A stretch of 64,000 nt of DNA from CAWATZ01 sp963784995. Lineage in GTDB: Bacteria > Planctomycetota > Planctomycetia > Gemmatales > Gemmataceae. Below, one piece after another: positions 18,701 through 26,538 of the stretch. A program made the translations under genes and the position numbers. Every line of letters begins with the position of its first letter. Position 1 is the stretch's first letter. The notes beneath the pieces are model-generated. The model was not told the origin of the DNA. It saw only the letters and a program-made list of their open reading frames with translations, and did not search any database. Location of the stretch: positions 434,001 to 498,000 of the forward strand of contig CAWATZ010000012.1 of assembly GCA_963784995.1 (NCBI GenBank), given 5' to 3'.

Positions 18701-19843
18701 GAACTCTTCTCCCTCAAGGGACACACCTATCGGGTGAACAGCGTGGCGTTTAGCCGGGATGGCCGACGTATTCTTACCGGCAGCCAGGACCAGACGGCGA
18801 GGGTGTGGGACGCCGAGACGGGCCAAGAACTCTTCTCCCTCAAGGAAGCGGGCGATCCTGTCGCCTTCAGTCCCGACGATCGACGTATCCTCACCGGCAG
18901 CTTTGACCATACGGGGAAGGTATGGGAGGCCGGCAAAGGCCAGGAGCTTTTCTCCCTCAAGGGACACGTGAACGGGGTGAACAGCATGGCGTTCAGCCCC
19001 GACGGCCGACGCATCCTCACCGCCGGCTGGGACAACACGGCGAAGGTGTGGGACGCCGACAAGAGCCAGGAAGTCCTTACGCTCAAGGGACACACATACT
19101 GGGGGGTGAGCAGCGTGGCGTTCAGCCCCGATGGCCGACGCCTGTTCGTACAGGACCGGCAAGGCAAGATCCTGGCCTGGGACACCACCACTGGCCATCT
19201 CCTGCCCGATCCGCCCACGCTGATGCCCGCCGACGCCGCACTCCAGGCTACCAGCCCCGATGGCCGCCTTCTCGTCCGCATCCAGAACGACGCTCCGGTG
19301 GTCGAGCGTCTCACCGACCGCCCTCGGGACGAGCACCCTGATCGCGCGGCGCTGGAGCGGCTGGCACGCTTCGACCCCGACTTCCACACTGCCCGCCTCG
19401 CCGAGGCGGAGAGTGCCCACGACGACTTCGCCGCCGCCTTCCACTTGCGCTGGCTGGCAGCAGCCCCATTGTCCGAGGCGGACGCCGCCCAGTGGGAGCA
19501 ACAGGCCCGCCAGGCTGTCCTGCGGCAACGCAACGCTTTGACGTTGCACCGGCACGGCGTCGCCCTGTATCGTGCCGGCAAGCATGAACAAGCTGCCCAG
19601 GTGCTGGCCGAGTCGCTCAAGGTGCAAGGCCAGGAGGGTTTGCCGGATACCTGGCTGTTCCAGGCGCTGGCGGCGAAGAAGCAGGGCCAGCACGCCGAGG
19701 CCAGAACTCTGCTGGCGCGCTTCGAGGCCTGGCACCAGAAACAGACCTTCACGGACTGGCGTCAGCGGACGCTGTACCAACTGCTGCTGGCGGAGGCCCG
19801 GGGCGAGGTCACCGCCAAACCTGCCGGGCCCGCCAAGAAGTGA
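15755..19843 (+). CDS. Receptor Ser/Thr kinase with WD40 array and TPR tail (copy B, intact)
   Basis: 1362 residues with the same plan as copy A: kinase domain (LGRGGMGVVYKA, VALKMIL, VIHRDLKPANVLL, TDFGLAKKLDD, SYMAPEQA, PKTPRDLETICLKC), one membrane helix, coiled coil rich in Lys/Glu/Ala, 15 WD40 units, and a TPR-like tail ending PAGPAKK. All catalytic kinase motifs are present. The N-terminal 70 residues differ from copy A, whereas the kinase, membrane and tail regions are nearly the same, so the two genes are a recent tandem duplication. It starts 81 bp after copy A. The start ATG at 15755 follows GAGGAAAGCCC. Planctomycete kinases of this type are thought to sense or scaffold through the propeller, but no ligand is known. 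Confidence 0.92.
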   Translation: MATASEPDRKDSPAGSQRVGDKPVSACPQDQPTLPPGEPGEGEIFANPTGTFSAENGSSDLSRTSPSSAEVLGPSTGLVAGYEILGVLGRGGMGVVYKARQVQLGRLVALKMILAGAHAGSSDRDRFRTEAEAIARLQHANIVQVHEIGEHEGKPFFSLEFCSGGSLDRKLNGTPLPAQEAARLLETLARAMQAAHSQSVIHRDLKPANVLLAADGTPKITDFGLAKKLDDVGQTASGAIMGTPSYMAPEQANGSKQIGPAADVYALGAILYECLTGRPPFKAATPLDTILQVAMDEPVPPSQLQPKTPRDLETICLKCLHKEAGKRYASAAELADELGRFVRGEPIEARPAGWAERGWKWAKRRPTAAALTLVSVLALLVLLVGGLWFNARLTEQRNEATEQRNEALRQKKTAEEQKDLADERARAEAKAKLEAQGERNRAEEQKKLAEEKSKLAQEKTKLAETEKARAETQLRRAEWALYAAQLARAQSAFENNDAALALRLLEECQWDLRGWEHRYLWTRLSSKATFVGHTDEVTGVAFSPDGRRILTGSQDKTAKVWDAATGQELFALKGHINGVSSVAFSPDGRRILTGSWDKTAKVWDADKGQELFALKGHINGVSSVAFSPDGRRLLTGSQDGTAKVWDADKGQELFSLKGHTDQVFSVAFSRDGRRILTGSNDNTAKVWDADKGTELFSLKGHTGSVTSVAFSPDGRRLLTGSQDQTAKVWDADKGQELFSLKGHTGSVTSVAFSPDGQRLLTGSGEQAKVWDADKGQELFSLKGHRSWVLSVAFSPDGRRILTGSQDQTAKVWDAAKGQKIFSLKGPFFGVAFSPDGRRILTGSREQAKVWDAETGQELLSLTGHKRLVLSVAFSPDGRRLLTGSSDDSAKVWDAETGQELFSLKGHKHWVTSVAFSPDGRRLLTGSQDQTAKVWDADKGQELFSLKGHTDHVLSAAFSPDGRRILTGSQDQTAKVWDAANGEELFSLKGHTYRVNSVAFSRDGRRILTGSQDQTARVWDAETGQELFSLKEAGDPVAFSPDDRRILTGSFDHTGKVWEAGKGQELFSLKGHVNGVNSMAFSPDGRRILTAGWDNTAKVWDADKSQEVLTLKGHTYWGVSSVAFSPDGRRLFVQDRQGKILAWDTTTGHLLPDPPTLMPADAALQATSPDGRLLVRIQNDAPVVERLTDRPRDEHPDRAALERLARFDPDFHTARLAEAESAHDDFAAAFHLRWLAAAPLSEADAAQWEQQARQAVLRQRNALTLHRHGVALYRAGKHEQAAQVLAESLKVQGQEGLPDTWLFQALAAKKQGQHAEARTLLARFEAWHQKQTFTDWRQRTLYQLLLAEARGEVTAKPAGPAKK
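17345..19210 (+). repeat. 126-bp tandem repeats encoding 15 WD40 units (copy B)
   Basis: Fifteen units with the same core as copy A. Units 8 and 13 are shortened and lack the GH...V motif (GPFFGVAF and EAGDPVAF), as does unit 12 of copy A. Within copy B several units share AETGQELFSLK, whereas copy A units use AAKGQELFALK or ADKGQELFALK, suggesting expansion within each gene after duplication. Confidence 0.9.
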
Positions 19844-20124
19844 GCCGCGTGGCCGTAAGCGTCGCTGGCATGGCCCGCGAAAGTCCCCAGGAACAGGAGA
19901 GGATCTCCTGCACGACCTGGGACTCGGAAGGCTCTCGGACCCGCCGATGCCCGAGCTTGGAGGAACACTAATCCGCGCTAATCTTCGCTAATCGAAGGTA
20001 CTCAACCGGTTTTCCGATTAGTGTCGATCAGCGTTGATTAGTGTTCCCTTTGGGGTGACCGTCAGCGGGGCTGAAACAGCCTTCCTTGGGATCTCCTCCT
20101 GGAAAGGCGTAGCGAGCGGGTGGA
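19844..20124. repeat. Spacer with AT-rich imperfect palindrome (19963-20045)
   Basis: Arms 19963-19993 (GAACACTAATCCGCGCTAATC) and 20015-20045 (ending GATTAGTGTTC) pair imperfectly over 31 bp. GCTAATC-type heptamers repeat within it. This is the most AT-rich stretch nearby. It could terminate kinase copy B, but it looks like another dispersed palindrome. No gene seen in the rest of the spacer. Confidence 0.55.
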
Positions 20125-20325
20125 TCAGTCAGCCGGCCACAGCCGCTCCCTCCCTTCGCGCTCGATCTCTTTCGCCTGTCTTTCGGTGATGCCAAAGCGT
20201 CTGGCGATGAGCGTGCGCGCCTGCGAGGGAGTGAACTCGTGGAGGTCCTGGGCCTCCACGATGGCCCGGAAGATCGCCTGCCGGCGTTCCTCGGCCAGTT
20301 CTTCTGGTGGTTCAGGGAGCGTCAT
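20125..20325 (-). CDS. Small helix-turn-helix-like protein
   Basis: 66 residues, acidic N-terminus and basic C-terminus. The core FTPSQARTLIARRFGITERQAKEIEREG reads as two short helices in which ARRFGITERQAKEIE resembles a recognition helix pair of sigma-like or Rop-like HTH proteins. Start ATG 20325 is supported by AAGGAGA 7 nt upstream; a longer start at 20397 has no such site. Small HTH proteins of this kind occur in planctomycete genomes; DNA binding is inferred, not shown. A perfect palindrome lies 165 bp upstream and could be an operator. Confidence 0.6.
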   Translation of the reverse strand: MTLPEPPEELAEERRQAIFRAIVEAQDLHEFTPSQARTLIARRFGITERQAKEIEREGRERLWPAD

Positions 20326-20397
20326 TCGTTTCTCCTTCCTCGATCCTTCCGTGGCATCGTCTCCAAGCACAAGGAACGAACGTGACAGAAGCAGCAC

Positions 20398-20672
20398 CCG
20401 ATGGACAGGGTTGAACAGGAAGCAGAGGCAGGGCTGGTAGCTGGGCGCCGTCAGCCTGCCCGGGCGATCCTGGTCGTTGCAGCGTTGCAGTCATTGCAGT
20501 GCATTGCATGCAATGCACTGCAATGACGGGCGGCTGGGCTGGCTGCAACGCTGCAACGCTGCAACGCCACCTGCTTGCCCAGCCCAACCAGCGCAGCATG
20601 CACCTCCAAGCGTCCTGTTGTCCCACGCTCCTGTTCGTGCCCGATGAGACGATGCCCTTCCGTTAGCTCACG
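20398..20672. repeat. Spacer with 38-bp perfect palindrome (20490-20527) and flanking GTTGCAGC repeats
   Basis: 20490-20527 equals its own reverse complement (centre GCATTGCATGCAATGC), with no loop. It is flanked on the left by GTTGCAGCGTTGCAG (20476-20490) and on the right by CTGCAACGCTGCAACGCTGCAAC (20543 on), which are inverted copies. Symmetry of this kind suits a dimer-binding site, a large cruciform or a dispersed element. No coding frame seen. Confidence 0.7.
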
Positions 20673-21484
20673 CTAGATCGTGATCGCCGAGAAGCCGCCG
20701 TCCACGACAATGTTCTGCCCCGTTACAAACGACGAAGCCTTTGGCGCCGCCAGCCAGATGACCGCCCCCGCCAGCTCCTCCGCCTCGCCGAAGCGGGCCA
20801 TCGGTGTGTGGCCGATGATCTGCTGACCGCGTTCGGTGTAAGTGCCGTCGGGCTTGAGGAGCATGGCCCGGTTCTGCTCGGCGGGGAAGAAGCCCGGGCT
20901 GATGGCGTTGACGCGCACCCCCTTGGTGGCCCACTCGCGGGCCAGGAACTGCGTCAGGTTGATGACCGCCGCCTTGGCCGCGGAGTAGGCGACGACCCGC
21001 GACAGCGGCGTCATCCCGGACATCGAGGCGATGTTGATGATGCTCCCCTTTTTGGCGGCCAGCATCGGCTCCGCGAAGACCTGCGTCGGCAACAGCACGC
21101 CGCCGACGAGGTTCAGGTCGAACACGTTGTGCCAGGCGTCCAGAGGCAGCTGACAGAAATCCTTGCCCGGTCCCAGCGTCGCCTCTTGGCGGTTGCCGCC
21201 CGCCGCGTTGACCAGCACGCTGACTGTGCCCCACTTGGATAGGATGGTATCCCGGGCCCGGGTCAGCGAAGCGCGGTCCATCGCGTCGCCGCTCTGGAAC
21301 AGCGCCTGCCCGCCCACCACTTCGATGGCGCGGACACGCTCCTTGCCGCGCTCCTCGCTGCGGCCCACGATCGCCACGCGCGCCCCGCTTCGGCCAGCGC
21401 CTGGGCTATCGCTCCGCCCAGGGTGCCCGTGCCGCCGAGGACCACGGCGGTCTCTTGCTCCAGATTGAACAGGTCGGTCTTCAT
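20673..21484 (-). CDS. SDR oxidoreductase, probable D-mannonate oxidoreductase/fructuronate reductase (UxuB/YjmF type), frame interrupted near 21384
   Basis: About 270 residues after correcting one missing base in GGGGCGCGCG near 21384. The Rossmann motif GGTGTLGGAIAQ is at the N-terminus, NAAGGNRQEATLGPG follows, and the catalytic triad is in NIASMSGMTP and YSAAK. SDRs of the Bacillus YjmF group share FFPAEQNRAMLL and TPMARFG; these interconvert fructuronate and mannonate with NAD(P)H. The neighbouring UxaE gene strongly supports hexuronate metabolism. Start ATG 21484. A large palindrome separates it from uxaE. The N-terminal 34 residues are in a different frame from the rest, and nothing else looks decayed. 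Confidence 0.8.
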
Positions 21485-21520
21485 TGGTGTATCTCGGGTG
21501 AGGAATGATCTTGCTTGTTC

Positions 21521-21662
21521 TTGTCCCGACCCCTGCCGGCTTGCCCGGCAGGTGAAGGAGGTCAGCGGCTAGAGGAAGAAGGAGCAATAACCATTTTCTT
21601 TCCTGGTCTTCTAGCCGGTGACCTCCTTCACCTGCCGGGCAAGCCGGCAGGGGTCGGGACAA
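21521..21662. repeat. About 56-bp near-perfect inverted repeat
   Basis: Arms 21521-21576 (TTGTCCCGACCCCTGCCGGC...) and 21607-21662 are reverse complements with few mismatches and a 30-nt AT-rich spacer. Internal hairpins occur in each arm (CTGCCGGC/GCCGGCAG and CCTTCACCTG). It lies between uxaE and the SDR gene, so a polycistronic RNA would contain it. It may attenuate transcription into the SDR gene or be a mobile palindrome. Confidence 0.85.
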
Positions 21663-21706
21663 CATTCCATCCTCAGCCCCAGCGGGAGAGGGGAGGAAGA
21701 AAGCCA

Positions 21707-22976
21707 TCAACGCTTTGCCGGGGCCAGTCCCACGAACAGCGGTTTCAGGTGCCGCTCATAGAGGTTCCGCGTCACGTTCTTCGCAATGGTCGGTTCGCAC
21801 GCTTTCAGCATCTTCAGGTAACGGTCGCCCATCTGCGCGGCGATCTTGTATCCAACGTGGATCAGCTGCCGCAGATGCGGATTGAACGCCGGGCAGCTCT
21901 GATCGTGCCGCAGCGCAGACACGAATTGCTCTGACGACCAGCGCTGCACCTCCTCTGCGGAGGGCAAGCGGTTTGGATCAATGTCGATCACCGCCGCATA
22001 CGGCGCACACAGGGCCTCGCGTTTCACCAGGGCCTTGCCGTAAATCTCCTTGGCCAGAGCCAACCCCTCGCCTCCAGCCTCCGCCAGACCAATCACTTCT
22101 TCCAGCCAGTTGGTCCCGGCCGTCTTGACGTGCAAGCCCGCGTCAAAGCGACTGATCGCACGCCGGATCGGTGCATAGATGGAGAACTTGTCGCTGCCGG
22201 AATGGACGCTGAGTTTCAGGTTGCTGGGCAGCCCGTACTTGCGGACGGCGAAGGCAATGACCGCGAGGTCCTGCTGGAACTCCTTCTCAAACTGAGTCAG
22301 GTCGCCGACGTAATCCACGCCCTTGTTGAAGCGACCCGTGAACTTCGGAGCGACGGTCTGCATGGGGATTCGCTCGTCGGCGACGGCCGCCAGGATCACC
22401 AGCAATTCCGGCGGCGTCTGCGGGCTGTCCGTCTCGTCCATGGAGACTTCGGTGACGAACTGGCCTTCCCCCTTCGCCGCCGCGATGTGCCGATAAATCT
22501 TGCCGGCCTCCTGGACCGCCCGCAGATACTTCCCCGCGATCCGTTCCACGTCGGCTCTCGTCGTCGTGAACGGCTCCTCGACCCCGGGAATGGTCAAGTG
22601 GCCGACGAGGTCGCCGTGCCGGTTGGCAAACGCCTTGACCGCGTCTGGGTCGGCGGGCTGGCCGATGGCGTCGGCCACGTCGATCGTGTAAAAGTCGCTG
22701 GAGGCGATGAAGCCATCGACCGTTTCCAGGCGGATGTGGTCGGCGTCAACGTGGTAAGGTTTGTTCCAGCCCAGCTCGCGCACCGCGGCGTCGGCGGCCG
22801 CGCGGCACGCTGCCGGGTTGCGAGCCAACAGTGGTGTGCTCGCGGTAGGACTTGTTCCAGACCGGGATGACGACCGCGCCCTGCTCCGCCGCCTGGATGC
22901 AGGCTCGCAGCTGGGCCTTGGCCTGGTGCGCGAAGCGGTCGCCCACGCCAAACGAGTATTTCGCCAGGGTCAACAT
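21707..22976 (-). CDS. uxaE: Tagaturonate epimerase UxaE, frame interrupted near 22805
   Basis: About 422 residues after removing one extra base near 22805. UxaE interconverts D-tagaturonate and D-fructuronate in hexuronate catabolism, as characterised in Thermotoga. Visible: N-terminal GVGDRFAHQAKAQL and VVIPVWNKSYREHTTVG, then YHVDADHI, VTEVSMDETDSPQTP, VAPKFTGRFNKGVDYVGD, LSVHSGSDKFSIYAPI (probable His and Asp metal ligands) and DAGLHVKTAGTNWLEEVIGL. The first 56 residues lie in another frame; the continuation is obvious (RAAADAAVRELGW), so this is one gene with an indel. Start ATG 22976, 31 bp after the PfkB gene's stop. Likely cytoplasmic and co-transcribed with the kinase and SDR. Confidence 0.85.
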
Positions 22977-23007
22977 GGTAGCGGTGAACCTCCCTTGAGC
23001 AGCTATC

Positions 23008-23967
23008 TCACCATTTCTCGATCTTCAGTGTGTTTTCCTTCAGGAACGCCTCGCACTCCTCACGTGTGAACACCCCGGTGGTCGTGCCAATGGCACGGAC
23101 GCAGCTGGCTCCGAGGGCGCTGGCCACTTGCAGGCAGCCCTCCTCGTCCAGGCCCCGCAGCATGCCGGTGACGTACCCCGCCGCGAAGGCGTCGCCGCCG
23201 CCGGAGCCATCGACAAAGGGCAGTGTGAAAGCGCTGGCTCGCAGCCGCTTGCGCTCGCTGACCAGCACGGCGCCGCGATCGCCCATCGTCACGATGCAGG
23301 TCTTCGCCCCCAGCCGGTGCAGCGTCTCGGCCTGGCGCACCGGGTCTTTCTCGCCGGTGATCAGCTGGGCCTCGTGATCGTTGGGCACAAACACGTCCAC
23401 CTCGGGCAGCACTGGCTTCAGTCGGGGCAGGTAGTCGGCCGGGCCGGGTGTGACCACGTCCAGCACCGTCTTGACGCCGGCCTTGCGGACCTCGGCGAAC
23501 AGGGCGCGCAGTTCCTCGGCAACGACGCCCTCCATGAGCAAATAGCCGCCCAGGTAGAGGACGCGGCAGCGCCGGGCCTGTTCGACCGGAATGCTGGATG
23601 TCTGGAAGATGCCATTGGCTCCGAAACTGTGGATAAAGCGGCGATCCTCGCCGGCGACGTTGATGATGAGGGTCTGACTGGTGCCTACGCGGCGGCTCGT
23701 CCCGAGCAGCGTCACGTCAACGCCTGCCTCCCGGAGCATGTCGGTCACGATGATCCCGAAACTGTCGGCCCCCACCAGGCCAACGACAGCGGCCCGCACG
23801 CCCTGCTTGACCAGGTCCACGGCCACGTTGGCGGCGCAGCCGCCGATGGTCAGCACCAGCTTGTCGGCAAGCACCAGTTCGCCCGCTGCCGGCAAACGCG
23901 CGATCGGCGCGCTGACGTGGTCGGCCACGATGATTCCCGCACAGAGAACGTCGGCTGTTTCGTTCAT
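23008..23967 (-). CDS. PfkB family carbohydrate kinase
   Basis: 319 residues, ribokinase fold. PfkB kinases phosphorylate sugars or nucleosides with ATP. Seen: N-terminal IGGCAANVAVDLVKQG (substrate lid/first signature), VPNDHEAQLITGE, and the second signature FVDGSGGGDAFAAGYVTG in which the catalytic base Asp of GDAF is present; the usual GAGD is GGGD. Because it stands between a propeller gene and uxaE, a role as 2-keto-3-deoxygluconate kinase is reasonable but not shown. The start ATG overlaps the upstream gene's stop by 4 bp. Adenosine or fructose kinase activity are alternatives. Confidence 0.85.
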   Translation of the reverse strand: MNETADVLCAGIIVADHVSAPIARLPAAGELVLADKLVLTIGGCAANVAVDLVKQGVRAAVVGLVGADSFGIIVTDMLREAGVDVTLLGTSRRVGTSQTLIINVAGEDRRFIHSFGANGIFQTSSIPVEQARRCRVLYLGGYLLMEGVVAEELRALFAEVRKAGVKTVLDVVTPGPADYLPRLKPVLPEVDVFVPNDHEAQLITGEKDPVRQAETLHRLGAKTCIVTMGDRGAVLVSERKRLRASAFTLPFVDGSGGGDAFAAGYVTGMLRGLDEEGCLQVASALGASCVRAIGTTTGVFTREECEAFLKENTLKIEKW

Positions 23968-25250
23968 GGCCGATCCTCATCCTTCGGTACCAGCCGGAAG
24001 TTGGTTTCCACCCAGCCCACCTCGGAAGTGACGTCACGCCACTCCAACCCCTCCTTGGCGTGGACGGCCCGGATGCGGTTGTTCTCCGAGTCCAGTTCGG
24101 CCACCACGCGAATGGAGCGCGACTCCACCTCAAACCGGAGCAACTCCTGTTCTGATTTCCCGGGGCCGGCCCTCAAGACCATGCCGTTGGCCAGGATCGC
24201 CGTGCAGTTGCCGAGGGGCAATCGGCTCTGGACCCCCAGTTTGCCGGCACGCAAGACCCACAGCTCGCCCTGGTCGCTCCCCTGCAAGGTAGTGGCGAGC
24301 ACGTGGTCGCCGCTGTAGGCATAATGTCCAATGTGGAAAGACCCGGGAGATCGTTCCTCCAATGTCGGAACATTTGTGTAGGATAGCTCCTTGCAGCTGG
24401 GAAAGGAGAACTCGTTCAGGACGCCGTCACTGTCCAGTACCAGAAATCGCTTGCCACGAGCATCGAAGATCGGGTCGGCCAGGGTCGCGGGAGCGTTCTC
24501 AAGGTCGTGGGTGCCGATGTGCTTCTTGTGCAGGTGCATCTTGTCCCGCCGGACGGAAAAGAAGTGCAGCGTCCACTCACCCCAGAGCAGCCGACGCAAG
24601 GCAACTTGATTGGCGGCCGGGTTCGACGTGGCGGTCAGTTCCAGCAAGGTCCCTTCTCTCGAATAGAAATCGATTCCCTCCATGTTGGAATCGATTACCT
24701 CCAGGTTCGGGCAGCGCAGCAACAGCAGCGTCCCTTCCTTCCGCCGGCTGTTGTAAGCCAGCCAGAGATACCCGCCGCACGGAGAGAACAGGAACGGGGC
24801 ATCCCGCCCGGCCTTGCCCGGCCGGGGATGAGCCATCGAATTCAACTCCCGGCCATCGGGCAGCAGCAACTTCACCGAATCCCCATCGCGGCAGGCCAGC
24901 ATTTCCCCGGAAGGATGCAGCGCGATGACCGGGCTGTCCTCCGGCGCCTCGAAGCGGAAGCCGGGCCGGGCCTCGTTGTGCAGGTCGAAGGTCTGCAACA
25001 GCGTCGGGTTCGATTCCTCCTGGATGCCCAGCCAGCGATGATTGGGCGACAGACAGGCCCGGCCGCGCGGCAGCCGGGCCACCGATCGCAGCCCGCCCCG
25101 CAGCGCCTTGCCGGCCACGAGACAGATCCCCTCGTCGCGCGGCACGGTTCTTTCCCAGAAAAAAGGCTCTCCCAGGTCCAGGCGCTCCCCGGAACCAAGA
25201 ATGACGTGTTGCTTGCCGTGCCGGGTCAGAAAATCGAAGTCGGCGCTCAT
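23964..25250 (-). CDS. Propeller-like protein of unknown function
   Basis: 428 residues, no signal peptide. The repeated pattern of beta strands (FLFSPCGGYLWLAYNS, LLELTATSNPAANQVALRRLLWGEWTLHFFSV, HIGHYAYSGDHVLATTLQGS, DQGELWVLRAGKLGVQSRL) suggests a beta-propeller resembling WD40. The C-terminus (EWRDVTSEVGWVETNFRLV) is unusual. It is the first gene of the hexuronate cluster; its stop overlaps the start of the PfkB gene as ATGA, so the two are translationally coupled. Start chosen at ATG 25250; a GTG at 25265 is possible. No family assigned. Confidence 0.65.
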   Translation of the reverse strand: MSADFDFLTRHGKQHVILGSGERLDLGEPFFWERTVPRDEGICLVAGKALRGGLRSVARLPRGRACLSPNHRWLGIQEESNPTLLQTFDLHNEARPGFRFEAPEDSPVIALHPSGEMLACRDGDSVKLLLPDGRELNSMAHPRPGKAGRDAPFLFSPCGGYLWLAYNSRRKEGTLLLLRCPNLEVIDSNMEGIDFYSREGTLLELTATSNPAANQVALRRLLWGEWTLHFFSVRRDKMHLHKKHIGTHDLENAPATLADPIFDARGKRFLVLDSDGVLNEFSFPSCKELSYTNVPTLEERSPGSFHIGHYAYSGDHVLATTLQGSDQGELWVLRAGKLGVQSRLPLGNCTAILANGMVLRAGPGKSEQELLRFEVESRSIRVVAELDSENNRIRAVHAKEGLEWRDVTSEVGWVETNFRLVPKDEDRP

Positions 25251-25440
25251 CGGTTGGATTCCCACTGGCGGATCGGCCCTTCCGGGATTCGCTGACCTCC
25301 GGAACGGGTGCGAGAGCCTTTTCGCCTTGGTCGGACTTTCCTTTCCAGTATAGGTACAACCGCTGGCACTTGCGAACAGGGCCAGAGCTTGGGCTCCTCC
25401 CCGACCCTTGATCTCAGCCAGCGGGCCGGCAACTGAGAGC

Positions 25441-25529
25441 GTTCGGAAAGAAGGAAAGTAGGACGGGCTTCCCAGTAGCGAGGTGTCCGGCCGACCTGGG
25501 AAGGCCGGCCTACCTCATTCTTTCCGAAC
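25441..25529. repeat. Imperfect palindrome containing a GTAGGACGGGC head
   Basis: 25441-25475 (GTTCGGAAAGAAGGAAAGTAGG...) pairs imperfectly with 25495-25529 (CCTACCTCATTCTTTCCGAAC). The inside carries GTAGGACGGGCTTCCCAG, which matches the head of the palindrome at 62801-62870, suggesting a degenerated or composite copy. It lies between the propeller gene start and the HEAT-repeat fragment, in an otherwise empty spacer. Confidence 0.6.
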
Positions 25530-25532
25530 CTC

Positions 25533-26013
25533 TTACGAAACGCTCCTCGAGCTGATCCCGGCCAGAAGGGACTTGATCGCGTCCCACAGACCCTCGGCAC
25601 GCCTGTCCCGCAGCAGGTTGGCCAGGAGCGGCGCCGACGTTGTGGGAACCTCCCTGGCAATGTCGAGCAGGAGTCTGACCGCCTGGTCGAAGCGCTCCGG
25701 CGATTGCAAGTCCGCCTCGACGTGGGCCAGCACCCGGGCCGAGGCCGTGGGGTCGATCTTGACCAGGGCGGTGAATGCCATGGTAGCGGGCCCTCCCGGG
25801 CCAGGGCAAAGACACCCCGAGAAGCCCCGCTTCTCTTCATCGAACAGCCACACCTCGAGCTGGGGAACGGCTTCCCTGGCCCCGGTGCCAATCTCCGCCA
25901 GGGCAGAAATGCCCTTCCAGAAGGTGCCATCGTCTTCCACAGCGCTGAGCAGCGGGAAGAGCGTCCTCACCGCGTCCGTCGTGAATTCGGGCGCCACCTG
26001 CGCCAGTGCCAAC
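25533..26013 (-). pseudogene. HEAT-repeat protein, 5' truncated fragment
   Basis: The C-terminal about 155 residues of an alpha-helical repeat protein: AALALAQVAPEFTTDAVRT, then AISALAEIGTGAREAVP-type repeats (FWKGISALAEIGTGAREAV), TALVKIDPTASARVLAHV and DIAREVPTTSAPLLANLLRD, ending ISSRSVS before a TAA. The helices match HEAT repeats. Reading upstream, the frame continues as nonsense across the opposite-strand AAA+ gene, so the 5' part is gone. The break is at about 26010, where an AAA+ fragment begins on the other strand. This could be a genomic inversion/deletion or an assembly join. Confidence 0.6.
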
Positions 26014-26538
26014 GCCGCGCTGGCCCGTCTGCTGGAGCCGACCACGGTGGTGCTGGAAGACGTGGACCTGATCGGCACCGAGCGGAACAACCAGACCGTC
26101 GGGGCCAACGCGCTGCTCTTCGAGCTGCTCAACCAGATGGACGGCCTGGGGGAGGACGTGGACATCCTGTTCGTGCTGACCACCAACCGTCCCGACATCC
26201 TGGAGCCCGCGCTGGCGGCCCGGCCGGGCCGGGTCGATCAGGCCATCGAAGTGCCGCCGCCCGACGCCGAGTGCCGCCGGCAGCTGTTCCAGCTCTACAG
26301 CCGCGGCTTGCAGCTGGAGGTGGCCCACTGGGACCGGCTCATCGCACGCACCGCGGGAGTCAGCGGGGCGTTCATCCGGGAGCTGCTGCGCAAGGCGTGC
26401 GTTTACGCGGCCGAGGAAGACGGCAGTGGACCACTGCTGGTGCGCGACCGCCACCTGGAAGAGGGCCTGACCGAGCTGCTGGTCGCTGGCGGACCGCTGA
26501 CGAAAAGTCTCCTGGGGGCAAATTGCCCGCAGGCTTGA
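26014..26538 (+). pseudogene. AAA+ ATPase, 5' truncated fragment
   Basis: About 174 residues of the second half of a Cdc48/FtsH-like AAA+ module. It starts near the Walker B strand (TTVVLEDVDLIGTER), continues through the sensor and arginine-finger region (LTTNRPDILEPALAARPGRVDQAIEVPPPD) and ends with the small helical lid (LQLEVAHWDRLIARTAG, FIRELLRKACVYAAEED). Walker A is missing; the expected upstream sequence is replaced by the HEAT gene on the opposite strand. With no P-loop it cannot bind ATP as sequenced. AAA+ proteins of this type occur widely in planctomycetes. Confidence 0.7.

Noticed and set aside
13150..19200. Regularly spaced direct repeats resembling a CRISPR-like array
   Set aside because: Units are 126 bp, in frame, and encode WD40 blades; there are no short conserved repeats with unique spacers and no cas genes.
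17717..19780. Long minus-strand frame opposite kinase copy B
   Set aside because: Same reason: an antisense shadow of the WD40 repeats.
22746..22951. Two separate genes at the uxaE 5' end
   Set aside because: The N-terminal and C-terminal parts read as one UxaE protein once a one-base shift is allowed.
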